Source: a virus. From it: a DNA stretch of 64,000 bases. Each line of letters starts with the position of its first letter. The first letter of the stretch is position 1. The notes under the pieces were generated by a model. The model searched no databases and was not told where the DNA came from. It saw nothing but the letters and a program-made list of their open reading frames with translations. The position numbers and the translations under genes were made by a program. Location: IMG/VR virus record IMGVR_UViG_3300045125_000168, positions 62,001 through 126,000 of that record. One strand, given 5' to 3'. Shown here in pieces: positions 35,799 through 44,448 of this stretch.

Positions 35799-36396
35799 AT
35801 GAGCTACCTCGATAAAATTCAGCGCATATTGGCCCATCAGCAGGAGATGGACCAAGTGTTTGCCGCAGGTAGAACTCCCTGCTCGAAGCGATGCGAGCGG
35901 CTGACACTACATTCAAGAGCGCCAAAATCCCATCAGCCTACGCTGGGGGTCTACGCGCGTTCATTCCACGGCAAAGCCTCGTCAACCGAGGACGTGGACT
36001 TTCTGCTTTAGCCTCCGACGTGAAGAGTGCAGAGAAAGCTCTACTCGAAGCGGGTTTCCAGAAAAAAGACGTACTCGATTACAGCAAGCCCAAGCGCATG
36101 ATTCACAAGTTTCTCTTTGGGGATCGCGAGGTCGATCTGCTGGTGTTCCCGCAGCACGAGGATTTTCTAAAAGGGGTTATGAGTCGCGCACAAGATGCGA
36201 AGGGTCTAGGCAAGGTGGTGAGCCTTGAAGACCTGATTTTGCTCAAGCTCTTTTCCTTCCGATTGAAAGACAAAGCCCATATCGTCGAAGTCTTGGAGTC
36301 AAAAAGCCAGACATGGACTACATCAAAACGTGGTGTAGCAAGTTTGGTATCCTTGATCGCTACGCTTTCTTGCTTGAAGACCACGGAGAGGCTTGA
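35799..36396 (+). CDS. Minimal nucleotidyltransferase-fold protein, frameshifted
   Basis: MSYLDKIQRILAHQQEMDQV, then in a second frame MRAADTTFKSAKIPSAYAGG, then TEDVDFLL and SDVKSAEKALLEAGFQKKDV, FGDREVDLLVFPQHEDFLKG, LEDLILLKLFSFRLKDKAHI, and a third frame DYIKTWCSKFGILDRYAFLL to the stop at 36396. AGG-x-TEDVD-L is the GG...DxD core of minimal nucleotidyltransferases (MNT/AbiEii-like), with a second Asp in EVDLL. About 199 residues. Could be an AMPylating or tRNA-modifying toxin-type enzyme, or an anti-defence protein. Confidence 0.55.
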
Positions 36397-36397
36397 G

Positions 36398-36643
36398 CTA
36401 CCATTTTTTCCAAGGTTGACTTTGTGAGTCGTCGCTCCCTGACGATTGCTTGAGGTCACGAATCAAATAGTACAGGTCGTTTTCTTCTTGGGGGCTGAGG
36501 TCGTTGAGGCGGTTCTTAAAGATTTCCTCAACGTCCGTCAGATACCTTTTGTTGCTACCAACCGCGACCCGAAGGGCAACCATAAGGTCGTGGATGCAAC
36601 GGGACGAGGCTTTGACCTCTTGAACTTTTTTGACGTAAGCCAT
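36398..36643 (-). CDS. Hypothetical protein opposite the nucleotidyltransferase
   Basis: Eighty-one residues: MAYVKKVQEVKASSRCIHDL, MVALRVAVGSNKRYLTDVEE, IFKNRLNDLSPQEENDLYYL. Helical. Convergent with the nucleotidyltransferase gene (one base between the stops). No family was recognised; its position alone does not make it an antitoxin. Confidence 0.5.
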   Translation of the reverse strand: MAYVKKVQEVKASSRCIHDLMVALRVAVGSNKRYLTDVEEIFKNRLNDLSPQEENDLYYLIRDLKQSSGSDDSQSQPWKKW

Positions 36644-36729
36644 GAGTGGTGTCCTCCTATTCCTATGCTGAATCTTAGGGCAAAGATTATCTGGGGCTGG
36701 GGTTCATCTGAATTGATAGGGGCATTTGA

Positions 36730-37641
36730 ATGCAACGGATTTCGGCCAAGGTAAAAATCAAGGTCACAAAAAAACAACCGATCGCTCCCGTGAAGCTCAT
36801 GCTTCAAGAAAAGATGGATAGCATCCCAGACGATCATGTGATCGATTTTGAGGATGTGAAAAAGGCTTATCCTGCGATTTCTGAAAAATTGAAAGAGATT
36901 TTTTCACGAAGTCTCGACGTATTACCGTTAAAAACTTGAGGGATTTGATTGAGGAGATCTCGCCAGAGGACCAGAAATTCTGGTTGAGCGAGCGTCCTTA
37001 CACGATGAACACCCAAAAGCAACTTAGAGACCCGCAAGTGGTGATTCAATTAAACTTTACGCCAAAAATGTTGAGCGACCTGAAAAAAGAGTCCAGTCAC
37101 TTACAACTACCTAGCCTCGTTGTTTGAAAAACACGCAGGGGGTGCTCATCCCCTCCACAACCAGACTTTTGCTTGGGCAAGGGTTTACAAATTCCCCGAT
37201 ATGTGGGTGATCGAAGAGATCCAATGCGACTATCTTGGGTGGGACAAAGACTTCAAGTATTTGACGGAGAAACAAGAAAAAAATTTGAAGGAATTAAAAG
37301 AGTCGGATCAAAAAGAGGTTAAAGATTTTTTGGCGAAGCACCTGCGTGGTTGGGAAAAGCAATTTCTTGCGACCATTGTTCAAATGGCCCGTGTCGAGAA
37401 AGCCAAAAAAGTTTTGATGTTTGATAGCTCGGAAAAGCAAGGTCAAGGCACCTCACCTTCCAAGCTGAAATGGTTTTATGAAATTATCCCTCGGGATGTA
37501 GGGTTCAAAAAAACTAAGCAGCACGTTCGACAACGGGAGTTCTCGGTATGGGAAAAGGTCGTTGCTAGTTTCATGCAAAGACTAGAAGATCAAATACAAA
37601 TCCAATTAAAACAGCTTTTTTTCTTCTTTTCAAAGGTATAG
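36730..37641 (+). CDS. Large-polyvalent-protein-like domain protein, frameshifted
   Basis: MQRISAKVKIKVTKKQPIAP, FEDVKKAYPAISEKLKEIFS, then (frame change near 36935) NLRDLIEEISPEDQKFWLSE and (near 37100) TYNYLASLFEKHAGGAHPLH, FPDMWVIEEIQCDYLGWDKD, ATIVQMARVEKAKKVLMFDS, KWFYEIIPRDVGFKKTKQH. The IEEIQ-C/S-D...VEKAKKV...YE-IPR-x-GF order resembles the EIQSD domain seen in large polyvalent proteins of phages and mobile elements. About 300 residues. Function unknown. Confidence 0.45.
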
Positions 37642-37716
37642 ACACCGTTGTTTTCGACAAGGGCTACATCCTCATCGCGGTCGTAGAGGAAATCATCGGC
37701 GTGGTCATCGGGCTCG

Positions 37717-38479
37717 TTATACCAAGACCAAGATGGCGGTAACGCCTCTTTGGTATAGGGCAGAGACTGGTGGTTGTTTGGCGTGTTTCTCTCGTCCGAA
37801 GTAGTCTAGCTCTTGCGGTACGAGGTCCACCTGGACCCCCTTGAGTATTTTTTTGAAAAGCAAGACACCCATCCATTCGCTGTTGGTATGTCCTGTCTCG
37901 ATCAAAGCCTTGAAGCCAGAGGTTTTACCGCTTTGGATTTTCTCGCCTATGATGTAGCAATCCGCTCCTGAGGCGAGGGCAAGTTCTGTGACCATACCTC
38001 CAAGACCTGAGCAGATCACCACGCTTTTGATGATGCGGTTTGGTTGATCGCAGTAGGTTTCCCCATCGATAGTTTTCGAGCCAGAAAAACTGTGCGACTT
38101 TTTGCACTAGATCTTGGAAGGGCATAGGGTCGATCTCCCCGTGCCAACCGAGAGTCCCATCGAAGTGTTTGTATGGTGCTTTTAGTTGCAGGTGGTCGCG
38201 CCACTGATCGTTTAGTCCCCCTTCGCAGCAATCTAGCGCAGTGTGGAAGATAAGCTGAGGAACGCTCGTCCTAAAAGGGTGGTGGCTGATTAAGAGGTCG
38301 TAGCCGTTCTTTTGAAAGTAATCGACTACATGCGGTGTTGCGGTCACGCAGTAGAGGACTTTTTTGACGTCTTTATTGTAGTCCTCGATATTGTATTCAC
38401 CATAAGCCTCGCCACGAGTCCAGGCGATTTCTTCAGGGCAGGCGCTTTTTGCTACGCGAATTAAGTCAGCCATTTTCAT
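37717..38479 (-). CDS. NIF3/DUF34-family metal-binding protein, frameshifted
   Basis: MKMADLIRVAKSACPEEIAW, YCVTATPHVVDYFQKNGYD, LLISHHPFRTSVPQLIFHT then ALDCCEGGLNDQWRDHLQLK; after a frame change near 38030, VICSGLGGMVTELALASGAD and FKALIETGHTNSEWMGVLLF. SHHP, HTALD and the C-terminal HTNSEW Glu/His supply the dinuclear metal ligands of NIF3-like proteins (YbgI, MJ0927). About 250 residues. Sigma-28-like promoter 28 bases upstream. The biochemical role of the family is unsettled. Confidence 0.7.
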
Positions 38480-38506
38480 GGGATTACTCCTTTGCCTCTA
38501 CTTTAC

Positions 38507-38533
38507 TTATCGGAAGTTTCCCGAGAAAGCTGA
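38507..38533 (-). promoter_or_regulatory. Sigma-28-like promoter
   Basis: On the minus strand: TCAGCTTT, 11 bases, TCCGATAA, ahead of the NIF3 gene starting at 38479. Confidence 0.5.
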
Positions 38534-38583
38534 GATTTTCTCCTGTAAATACCTGAAAAAATATACCTTTTTTTTCGAAGAGG

Positions 38584-40409
38584 TTATCTGTCGCTTGCAA
38601 GCATAGTTTTTAGCTTTCGCAGGCAAGTAGTCGTTAGGTCTTGCACGTCGCGCACGATAATGTGGTCAGGATAGAAATGTTCTAACGGCATTTGACTCAA
38701 TGCCTATACCAACGCACTCGATATTGTCACGGATAAGCTCGCGCACGGCTTTTTTTAGATCAGCGTTGAGGATCGATGAAATGCCATCGGACGCTGGGGT
38801 CCCGTCTGATAGAACAATCATGATCTTACGATTGGCTGGGTGATTTCTTAGCCGTTGACCAAAAAACCGAATAGACTCTCCATCGCAATTAGCACCATCC
38901 GAAAATAGCCTTGCGATAGGCGTGAGATTTCGACTAACGAAGGGTTTGAAAATGTGATGCTGCAATGATTCAAATACCCGGTTGAAAAATGGATAAACTA
39001 TCTACGTCTACCGGATGCGGAATTGTGTATGTGTGAAAACCACCAACCTCGAAATCTATATCTAGCGATGTCAGGGCTTCCGCAAACGTCGCAGCGAGTA
39101 ACTTGGCTGTAATAATTTTCGAGCCCTCCATGGACCCAGACATATCGATCACAAGTTGAATCGCGACTTTGCGGGTTTCCTCACGCACACGGATTTTGAA
39201 CGGTGTGCGATAATTTTTGTCCACGGCAAGGCGCGTCAGGGCTTTGCGGTTGAGAATACCGCGCTCTTGTTCCATCAGGACCCTGCGATTTTCTTTTGCG
39301 ACGAGGATGCGGTCTAGCTCCAGTGCGAGTTTTAAAGCTTGGGGTCGCACCTTTTGCTTGATCGCTTGATAATCGGAATATGTCTCTTTGTACTCATGGA
39401 CTTTATCGAACTCCGTGGTATACGGCACATGCTTACGAGCATCGTCAAACTCTCGCTCTTCTTCGGTTTGTTCAAGTTCAAGGCGCTCTTCGCGCTCTTC
39501 TTCAAAATGCTCGGCTAGTTTCTCGTCCATGAATTGATGGATGTCTATGGGTTTTTGATCTTCGTCTGACTTCCTCATCACGAAGAGCTTCCGAGTTTAA
39601 GGTTCCGTCATATTCGCGGTCGCGTTGCTTTTTGCTCTGCCTTTTTTGTCTCCTGCTCGTCTGCCTTGTCTCCTCTTGGTCTTGGTCTTGGTCTTGGTCT
39701 TGGTCTTGGTCTTGGTCCTCCTCTTGGTCTTGGTCCTCCTCTTGGTCTTGTTCCCCTTGGTCTTGGTCCTCTTGGTCCCCCTGGTCTTGGTCCCCCTGGT
39801 CTTGGTCCTCTTGGTCTTGGTCCTCTTTGTTCTCTTGTTCCTCTTGGGCTCTGTCGATCTCACGCAGAATCCGACCGCAGATATCGATGATGTCGGATGT
39901 GTTTTTGCCGAGCGTAAAGATTTTGCCAGACTGACGACACGGGATGTAAAAGAGGCTTGGTGTCAGGGTCTAGCCTGGGCTTTTCGCCTTGCATAATAGA
40001 CCGCACACCGAGACAGACGCGATTCATGAGAGATATCTCATCCCATTTTTCATAGGGTGATTTTTTTCCACTTCGCGTTCAAAGGCTCTAAATGCAGCTT
40101 AGTGCCTGGAAAAGTCTCCCCTATGACTTTCTCAATCCGGCTATCCTCACAATGATTGGTGAGCCAATGAGTGCAATTTGTTCTGACATCGCCTTAGCAC
40201 GGCAAAGTCGGTGTACAGGACATGGGCTAGTTCATGATCCAGATAGCCCTGGGTGTCGAACAATAGCTCGGCTGGGGCATCAGGGGCCAATGCGGGAAGC
40301 ACAATTTTTTCCCGTCCGTGTATGCCTGGGTGCCCTGAAAGACGACCTGGACATCGTGTTGGCCCGATATCGCCCTCGCTACTTTCTCCAATGATCTTGT
40401 GCCCTTCAT
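38584..40409 (-). CDS. CobT-like VWA-domain protein, frameshifted
   Basis: About 600 residues in several frames. N-terminal: MKGTRSLEKVARAISGQHDV, FDTQGYLDHELAHVLYTDFA. Then a long acidic D/Q/E linker (39676-39838), MDEKLAEHFEEEREERLELE, KNYRTPFKIRVREETRKVAI, and the VWA domain AIQLVIDMSGSMEGSKIITA (MIDAS DxSxS), CDGESIRFFGQRLRNH, RKIMIVLSDGTPASDGISS, ending FYPDHIIVRDVQDLTTTCLR. CobT subunits of cobaltochelatase share this plan, but no CobN is present; together with the CobS-like ATPase it more likely forms a MoxR/VWA-type chaperone pair. Sigma-28-like promoter 30 bases upstream. Confidence 0.7.
39676..39838 (-). repeat. GACCAA hexamer repeat encoding the acidic linker of the CobT-like protein
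   Basis: Tandem and interrupted copies of TTGGTC (GACCAA on the coding strand) encode Asp-Gln and Glu-Asp-Gln runs. Copy number is likely unstable both biologically and in assembly. On the opposite strand it produces a spurious Leu-Val or Trp-Ser repeat frame. Confidence 0.8.
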
Positions 40410-40438
40410 GAAGTCCCTCCCCTTGATATCTATAAGCT

Positions 40439-40465
40439 ATATCGGTATTTACGTGGCAAACTTTA
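40439..40465 (-). promoter_or_regulatory. Sigma-28-like promoter
   Basis: On the minus strand: TAAAGTTT, 11 bases, ACCGATAT, 30 bases before the CobT-like ATG at 40409. The -35 element is a perfect consensus match. Confidence 0.6.
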
Positions 40466-40572
40466 GGTCTTTTTTTGAACTTTTTTTAGATCATCTTTTT
40501 TAAAACCTTTTATTTTGTGTTGCACGAGGTCTTTTTGTCAGCTAAGAGTACGGCTGTCAAGCGAAGGCGGTA

Positions 40573-40588
40573 GACCACAATTGTGGTC
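40573..40588. promoter_or_regulatory. Perfect 16-base palindrome, possible operator
   Basis: GACCACAATTGTGGTC directly upstream of the ribosome site (AAAGGAG) of the 40612 gene. Its perfect symmetry and position suit a repressor site or a start-masking hairpin. No T-run, so it is not a terminator. Confidence 0.4.
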
Positions 40589-40611
40589 CAAAAAATCAAA
40601 GGAGATACATA

Positions 40612-40995
40612 ATGAGCGGGTTCGACACGATTTTTATTGACGCAGAAAGAAAAACGGTAAGTGTTATGAACTTCAAAGATTTCAGTCAACTAAGTGCTGC
40701 CTTAGGCGGGCGTGTCGAGTCGGTACGGCTCGACGATTTTGGTCACCATCTTTACATGGACGAAGGTGGGAGGCTCAAAAATCTAAAGCATGGTTTCCGT
40801 CTGGGAAGGCTTGAAGTGTTTGGCCATGGTGTAGTGGTCAAAGTGGATAAGAGAGGCTCTCTCGTAAATGTGAAACTCGACGAAGACGGGATTTTGCTAG
40901 GAACACCAGTCCTAGAAACCTGTGAAAAGTTGGTCAAATTCATGAGGATGAAAAAAGCACCAATCCCTGAGCCACAAATTTTCTTCGCAGAGTAA
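40612..40995 (+). CDS. DUF3846-like conserved phage protein
   Basis: One hundred and twenty-seven residues, clean frame: MSGFDTIFIDAERKTVSVMN, LSAALGGRVESVRLDDFGHH, LYMDEGGRLKNLKHGFRLGR, VFGHGVVVKVDKRGSLVNVK. The order LGGxxExVxL...LYxDEeGxLK...N/xGxxVV resembles DUF3846 proteins, common in actinophages and other phages. A single unit with a palindrome before it and a terminator after it. Confidence 0.55.
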   Translation: MSGFDTIFIDAERKTVSVMNFKDFSQLSAALGGRVESVRLDDFGHHLYMDEGGRLKNLKHGFRLGRLEVFGHGVVVKVDKRGSLVNVKLDEDGILLGTPVLETCEKLVKFMRMKKAPIPEPQIFFAE

Positions 40996-41014
40996 TTAAA
41001 GGGTCTTTGCTTGA

Positions 41015-41042
41015 CACCCCCGCGCAAGCGAGGGGTATTTTA
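41015..41042 (+). terminator. Intrinsic terminator
   Basis: ACCCCCGC-GCAA-GC(GA)GGGGT imperfect hairpin followed by ATTTTA, 20 bases after the stop of the 40612 gene. Confidence 0.6.
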
Positions 41043-41071
41043 AAACTTTTTAAAAAGTGTGTCTCAAAAGC

Positions 41072-41098
41072 TAAAGTTTTATTTTGATCGTCCGATAA
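41072..41098 (+). promoter_or_regulatory. Sigma-28-like promoter (best match)
   Basis: TAAAGTTT at 41072-41079, exactly 11 bases, TCCGATAA at 41091-41098; only one base differs from the FliA consensus TAAAGTTT-N11-GCCGATAA. It follows a terminator and precedes the CobS-like ATG (41144) by 45 bases. Confidence 0.7.
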
Positions 41099-41143
41099 GC
41101 CTCTTGTCAGCAAGATCCGTGACTGACAAAGGGAGGTACTAAG

Positions 41144-42166
41144 ATGCCAAGAGGCAAGGCTGAGACAAAAGCACCTGTAGCTGCGAAAAAAGCAACAACG
41201 ACTACCAATACCAATACTCTCATGGGTATCGAGTTGCCGGTCAGGACGGGGCTTTCGCCTGCACAACAAAGATTTGTCCCAGCGATTGACGCCAAATATA
41301 GTTTTCCCGGAAATCACCTTCGATGTCGTGAGCGACATCCTAGAAAATCGTTGCGTCCTGACAACAGGCCATGCAGGTACAGGCAAATCCAGTCTATTCG
41401 AGCAGATAGCGGCTCGGATGAATCAACCCTGTGTGCGGCCTGTGATGAATGGGCAAATGACCACCTCAGAGCTTTTGGGTGGCCTCCTGGTGCGAGCAGG
41501 AGAGACGGTTTTCGTCGATGGCACCCTGGTGAGGGCTATGCGTGAAGGGATGTGGGTGATTATCGATGAGATCGATAATGCCGATGCGAATATTTTGTGT
41601 TCGCTCAATACCGTCACAGAACCCGTGACCGAACACAAAAAAGACCGTGATCTGATTCTGAAGGAAAATGAAGGTGAGCTTGTGGTGGCCCACCCTAATT
41701 TCAGAATTTTGGCTACAGCAAACTCGGCTGGGTGCATGGAGCAATTTAGATCTCTTTACCCTGGCCGTAACAGGCTTGATGTGGCTTTTCTCTCGCGCTT
41801 TAGTGTGTATCACATCGACTATCTCCCGGCGGAGCAAGAAAGCGAGATTGTCCAGTCTAAAACAGGAATCCCTGCAAAAATTGCCGCTAACATGGTTATC
41901 GTCGCCAACCAGCTTCGCACTGCCTTTGCCAACGGAGAAATCTCTGCGCCTTGCAGCACACGTCAAATTTTTGAATGGGGTCGCTTGATTAAGCGGCATA
42001 TAGAACGGGCAAAGAGTCAGTTGGATTTTGATGATCTTTCGGATAAAGACCGGGAGAAAACATTGAAATCAATCGTGCAACACGCAGCTTCCCTAGCTCT
42101 TAAAAGCAGGTGAGCTTTGAAGACCAAGAAGTAATTGATCGTCTCATTCTGATGACTTTTGGATAA
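41144..42166 (+). CDS. CobS-like MoxR-family AAA+ ATPase, frameshifted
   Basis: GGGAGG before the ATG. MPRGKAETKAPVAAKKATTT, LSPAQQRFVPAIDAKY, then one frame over FPEITFDVVSDILENRCVLT, Walker A TGHAGTGKSSLFEQI, SELLGGLLVRAGETVFVDGT, Walker B GMWVIIDEIDNADANI, sensor NFRILATANSAGC, PGRNRLDVAFLSRFSVYHID, and ARMNQPCVRPVMNGQMTTSE between. A frame change near 42105 adds SFEDQEVIDRLILMTFG. About 340 residues. Pairs functionally with the CobT-like VWA protein encoded divergently. Confidence 0.8.
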
Positions 42167-42192
42167 TTCAAAAATAAAAAGGAGGATTTTTT

Positions 42193-43154
42193 ATGGGAAC
42201 GAGAGCCGACAAAATAGCAGAAATGCGAGGATCGCTGGTTTGGTGGAAATTTTCTTCATTCCAAACGAATCGTCAAGACTTCGAGTCTCTTATGTCTAAG
42301 TTTGGGGATCTGCATGTGCAGCCCCTTAAAAAAGCCTATAAAGGCAAAAATTTGATGGAACCTATCACTTACCTCGACCTGTTACCAAAGAACTCTTACA
42401 AAAATGCGCTGCTGCGAGCGTTGCGTGTGCTCCTCAAAGGAGACAACCGTTTTTATAAAAGGTTGCGCGATGTCACTGATTCAGTGGCAATACCTGTGAT
42501 TGTTCCTGTCGAAACCTTTGAAGCTACGGTTCTAACTGATATTCAATTCGAGAGGAAGTCGTCATCACCTCAACAAAAAAGACGGATCACTTGACTTCAA
42601 TATTGAAACGCCTTTCAACGCGATGGTGCTCAAAGAGTATAGAAAGATGCAAAAGACTTTGGACTCGGAGCAACTCAGCAATGTGCTCATCAGCATCGTT
42701 CGTACTCAGTGCTACGGCGTTTCGATCAAGCTCGGTGTCTATTACGTGCCGGAAGCCCACCACGAGCAACTAAAAGTCTTGGAAAAAATCTGCGAATCGT
42801 TCAAGGAACATGAAATTGAATTGTTCCAAGTTCCTGTCTACTCGGATAAAAATTCCAAAAAGGCCATTCAGGCAGCTATCGAAGAGGATCTGATTGACCG
42901 TCTGGAAGTCATGAAAGATGACTTTGCAAAATTAGTTCGCACAGGAAAACTAAACCACGATATTCGCAGCAATCGTATCCTCGAAATGCAAGATCTGGTG
43001 AAGAGAGTGAGCGTGTATAAAAGACCTTTCTTCAAAGGCCAAGATCCTGGACGTGCGGCTGAAATCAATCGAAGAAAAAATCACCAAATACAATAAATTC
43101 GCCCGAGACGCTCAAAAAGACAAAGGGTTTCTTGACGAACTGTTGACGATGTGA
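42193..43154 (+). CDS. Conserved phage hypothetical protein, frameshifted
   Basis: AAGGAGG before the ATG. MGTRADKIAEMRGSLVWWKF, NALLRALRVLLKGDNRFYKR, ETFEATVLTDIQFE; frame change near 42560 to DGSLDFNIETPFNAMVLKEY, VRTQCYGVSIKLGVYYVPEA, then near 43020 to AKILDVRLKSIEEKITKYNK. About 320 residues. Directly follows the CobS-like gene, an order that could mean it is a client or adaptor of the ATPase pair. Confidence 0.6.
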
Positions 43155-43161
43155 GGGCCTC

Positions 43162-43489
43162 ATGAAAAAAGACACCATGGCCTCCTTTGTCGGGCTTTTC
43201 TTGATCGTCGGAACAACCGTCTATTCCTGCAATGAACGCGATGATCTTGAGAGCGAAGTGTCTGATTTGGAAAGCGATGTCGATGACCTTAAAAGAAAGT
43301 GGACGAACTCGAAGAGACACTTCATGAGATCAAAGATGTCTCTTCTCGAAATTGAGAGCGAGTATATTGAGGTCGATTTTAACCTCGGTCGTCTTTCTTA
43401 TGACGACTGGCGAGATGTGGTAAAGTGACTTGCGCGAAAACTTCGACAAAATCAAATCCGAAGTCGAGACGATGAGTATGAGGTTGTGA
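43162..43489 (+). CDS. Small membrane-anchored coiled-coil protein, frameshifted
   Basis: MKKDTMASFVGLFLIVGTTV (membrane anchor or signal peptide, with a Cys soon after), then heptad-like ERDDLESEVSDLESDVDDLK; two frame changes lead through VDELEETLHEIKDVSSR and LSYDDWRDVV to NFDKIKSEVETMSMRL. About 108 residues. Layout resembles an inner spanin (membrane anchor plus coiled coil), but this is only architecture. Confidence 0.5.
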
Positions 43490-43492
43490 AAT

Positions 43493-43700
43493 ATGAGATC
43501 TACATTCAAATTATATCATATTGACGGATTTTCGGTTGTCGAGGACGAAGACCAAGGTATGAGTGTGACAAACGATGCAGAAAACGTCGTGCGGGATGTT
43601 CTGCTTACAATATCCAAAAACGAGAGCGATCATATACAGAGACACTCAAGGTAATTGGGATCAACTTTTGTTTGATGCAAAAGGTTTTTACAAAATTTAA
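43493..43700 (+). CDS. Small hypothetical protein, frameshifted
   Basis: MRSTFKLYHIDGFSVVEDED, NDAENVVRDVLLT, then one frame over IYRDTQGNWDQLLFDAKGFY. About 68 residues. The frame after 43680 (SLNTRDKDRALWLARSLRTI) also looks coding, so the gene may extend toward 43780. Confidence 0.45.
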
Positions 43701-43779
43701 GAGCTTGAACACACGAGATAAGGATCGTGCGCTTTGGCTTGCTCGATCGCTCAGAACTATTGCGCTAGGAGGTTGCAAC

Positions 43780-43936
43780 ATGAAATATTTTTTAGTGCCC
43801 CTTAAAGGGCAGGCGCATGCAGGCGAGGCGCCGTTTCCTGTATTTTCTTTACCGTGACGGTGACCGTTGTGTTCCAGATTGGACGTGGGTAACTGATTCA
43901 CTCAAAGGACCAGGAAGGTGCCCCCATTATTTCTAA
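43780..43936 (+). CDS. Small hypothetical protein, frameshifted
   Basis: A strong ribosome site (TAGGAGGTTGCAAC) precedes the ATG at 43780. MKYFLVPLKG, then one frame over RRRFLYFLYRDGDRCVPDWT and WVTDSLKGPGRCPHYF. About 52 residues. Confidence 0.45.
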
Positions 43937-43952
43937 GAGACAAGGATTGTCC

Positions 43953-44175
43953 ATGATAAATAACCATGGCATGACGTTGACGCAATTTAAAATCGGTGAG
44001 CCGTTTTATACCGCAACGGGCAAATGGATTTGTGTGACGTAGGGACTTATTTCGTCCTTGCGGTCAAAGAATCGTCTTACCAGGATTATGTCACGGGGAG
44101 AACACGGGTGAACTTTTGATTTTCGATCGTTGGGACTTCGGTGGTTGCTATCTTGAACTTCCAGAAGGAGTCTGA
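43953..44175 (+). CDS. Small conserved phage protein, frameshifted
   Basis: MTLTQFKIGEPFYTATGKWI, then CDVGTYFVLAVKESSYQDYV and, after a further frame change, NTGELLIFDRWDFGGCYLEL. The order FxIGxxFY...W...DVGTyxVlAI...FDxxDxxGC is a widespread small phage protein. About 74 residues. Confidence 0.55.
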
Positions 44176-44177
44176 AT

Positions 44178-44417
44178 ATGTCTCTTTTTATCGCTAAAAT
44201 AAAATCCGAGATAAAGAGATATCATAATATTGTGAATCAAAGGGTTTTGCTTGTGCAACAGGTAGGGAAGCCTGACGCAAGATGCTCATTTAAAGAATTT
44301 TTTCATAATGATGGCTTAACTAAGAAGCAGATAGAAGATATTCGCAGTTTGATGGTTGGTGATTGTATGCATCTCGAAGTCAGGCAAGGCTGGATTAAGA
44401 TCACGAGAGAAAAATGA
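44178..44417 (+). CDS. Small hypothetical protein
   Basis: Seventy-nine residues: MSLFIAKIKSEIKRYHNIVN, SFKEFFHNDGLTKKQIEDIR, MHLEVRQGWIKITREK. Two bases after the previous stop (GAAGGAG site). No family was recognised. Confidence 0.5.
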   Translation: MSLFIAKIKSEIKRYHNIVNQRVLLVQQVGKPDARCSFKEFFHNDGLTKKQIEDIRSLMVGDCMHLEVRQGWIKITREK

Positions 44418-44442
44418 AACCCAGGCACAAAGCCTGGGTTTC
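44418..44442. terminator. Bidirectional terminator between convergent blocks
   Basis: AAACCCAGGC-ACAAA-GCCTGGGTTT. It separates the plus block ending at 44417 from the minus gene ending at 44449; on the minus strand the hairpin is followed by CATTTTTC. Confidence 0.75.
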
Positions 44443-44448
44443 GAGTAT

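Noticed and set aside
39625-39996. Long plus-strand frames with Leu-Val, Trp-Ser or Gly-Leu repeats
   Set aside because: They are the antisense readings of the GACCAA repeat in the CobT-like gene; all three frames are open only because of the repeat.
38584-42166. Cobalamin biosynthesis as the role of the CobS/CobT-like pair
   Set aside because: No CobN or other corrin genes are present; the AAA+/VWA architecture alone is shared with MoxR-type chaperones.
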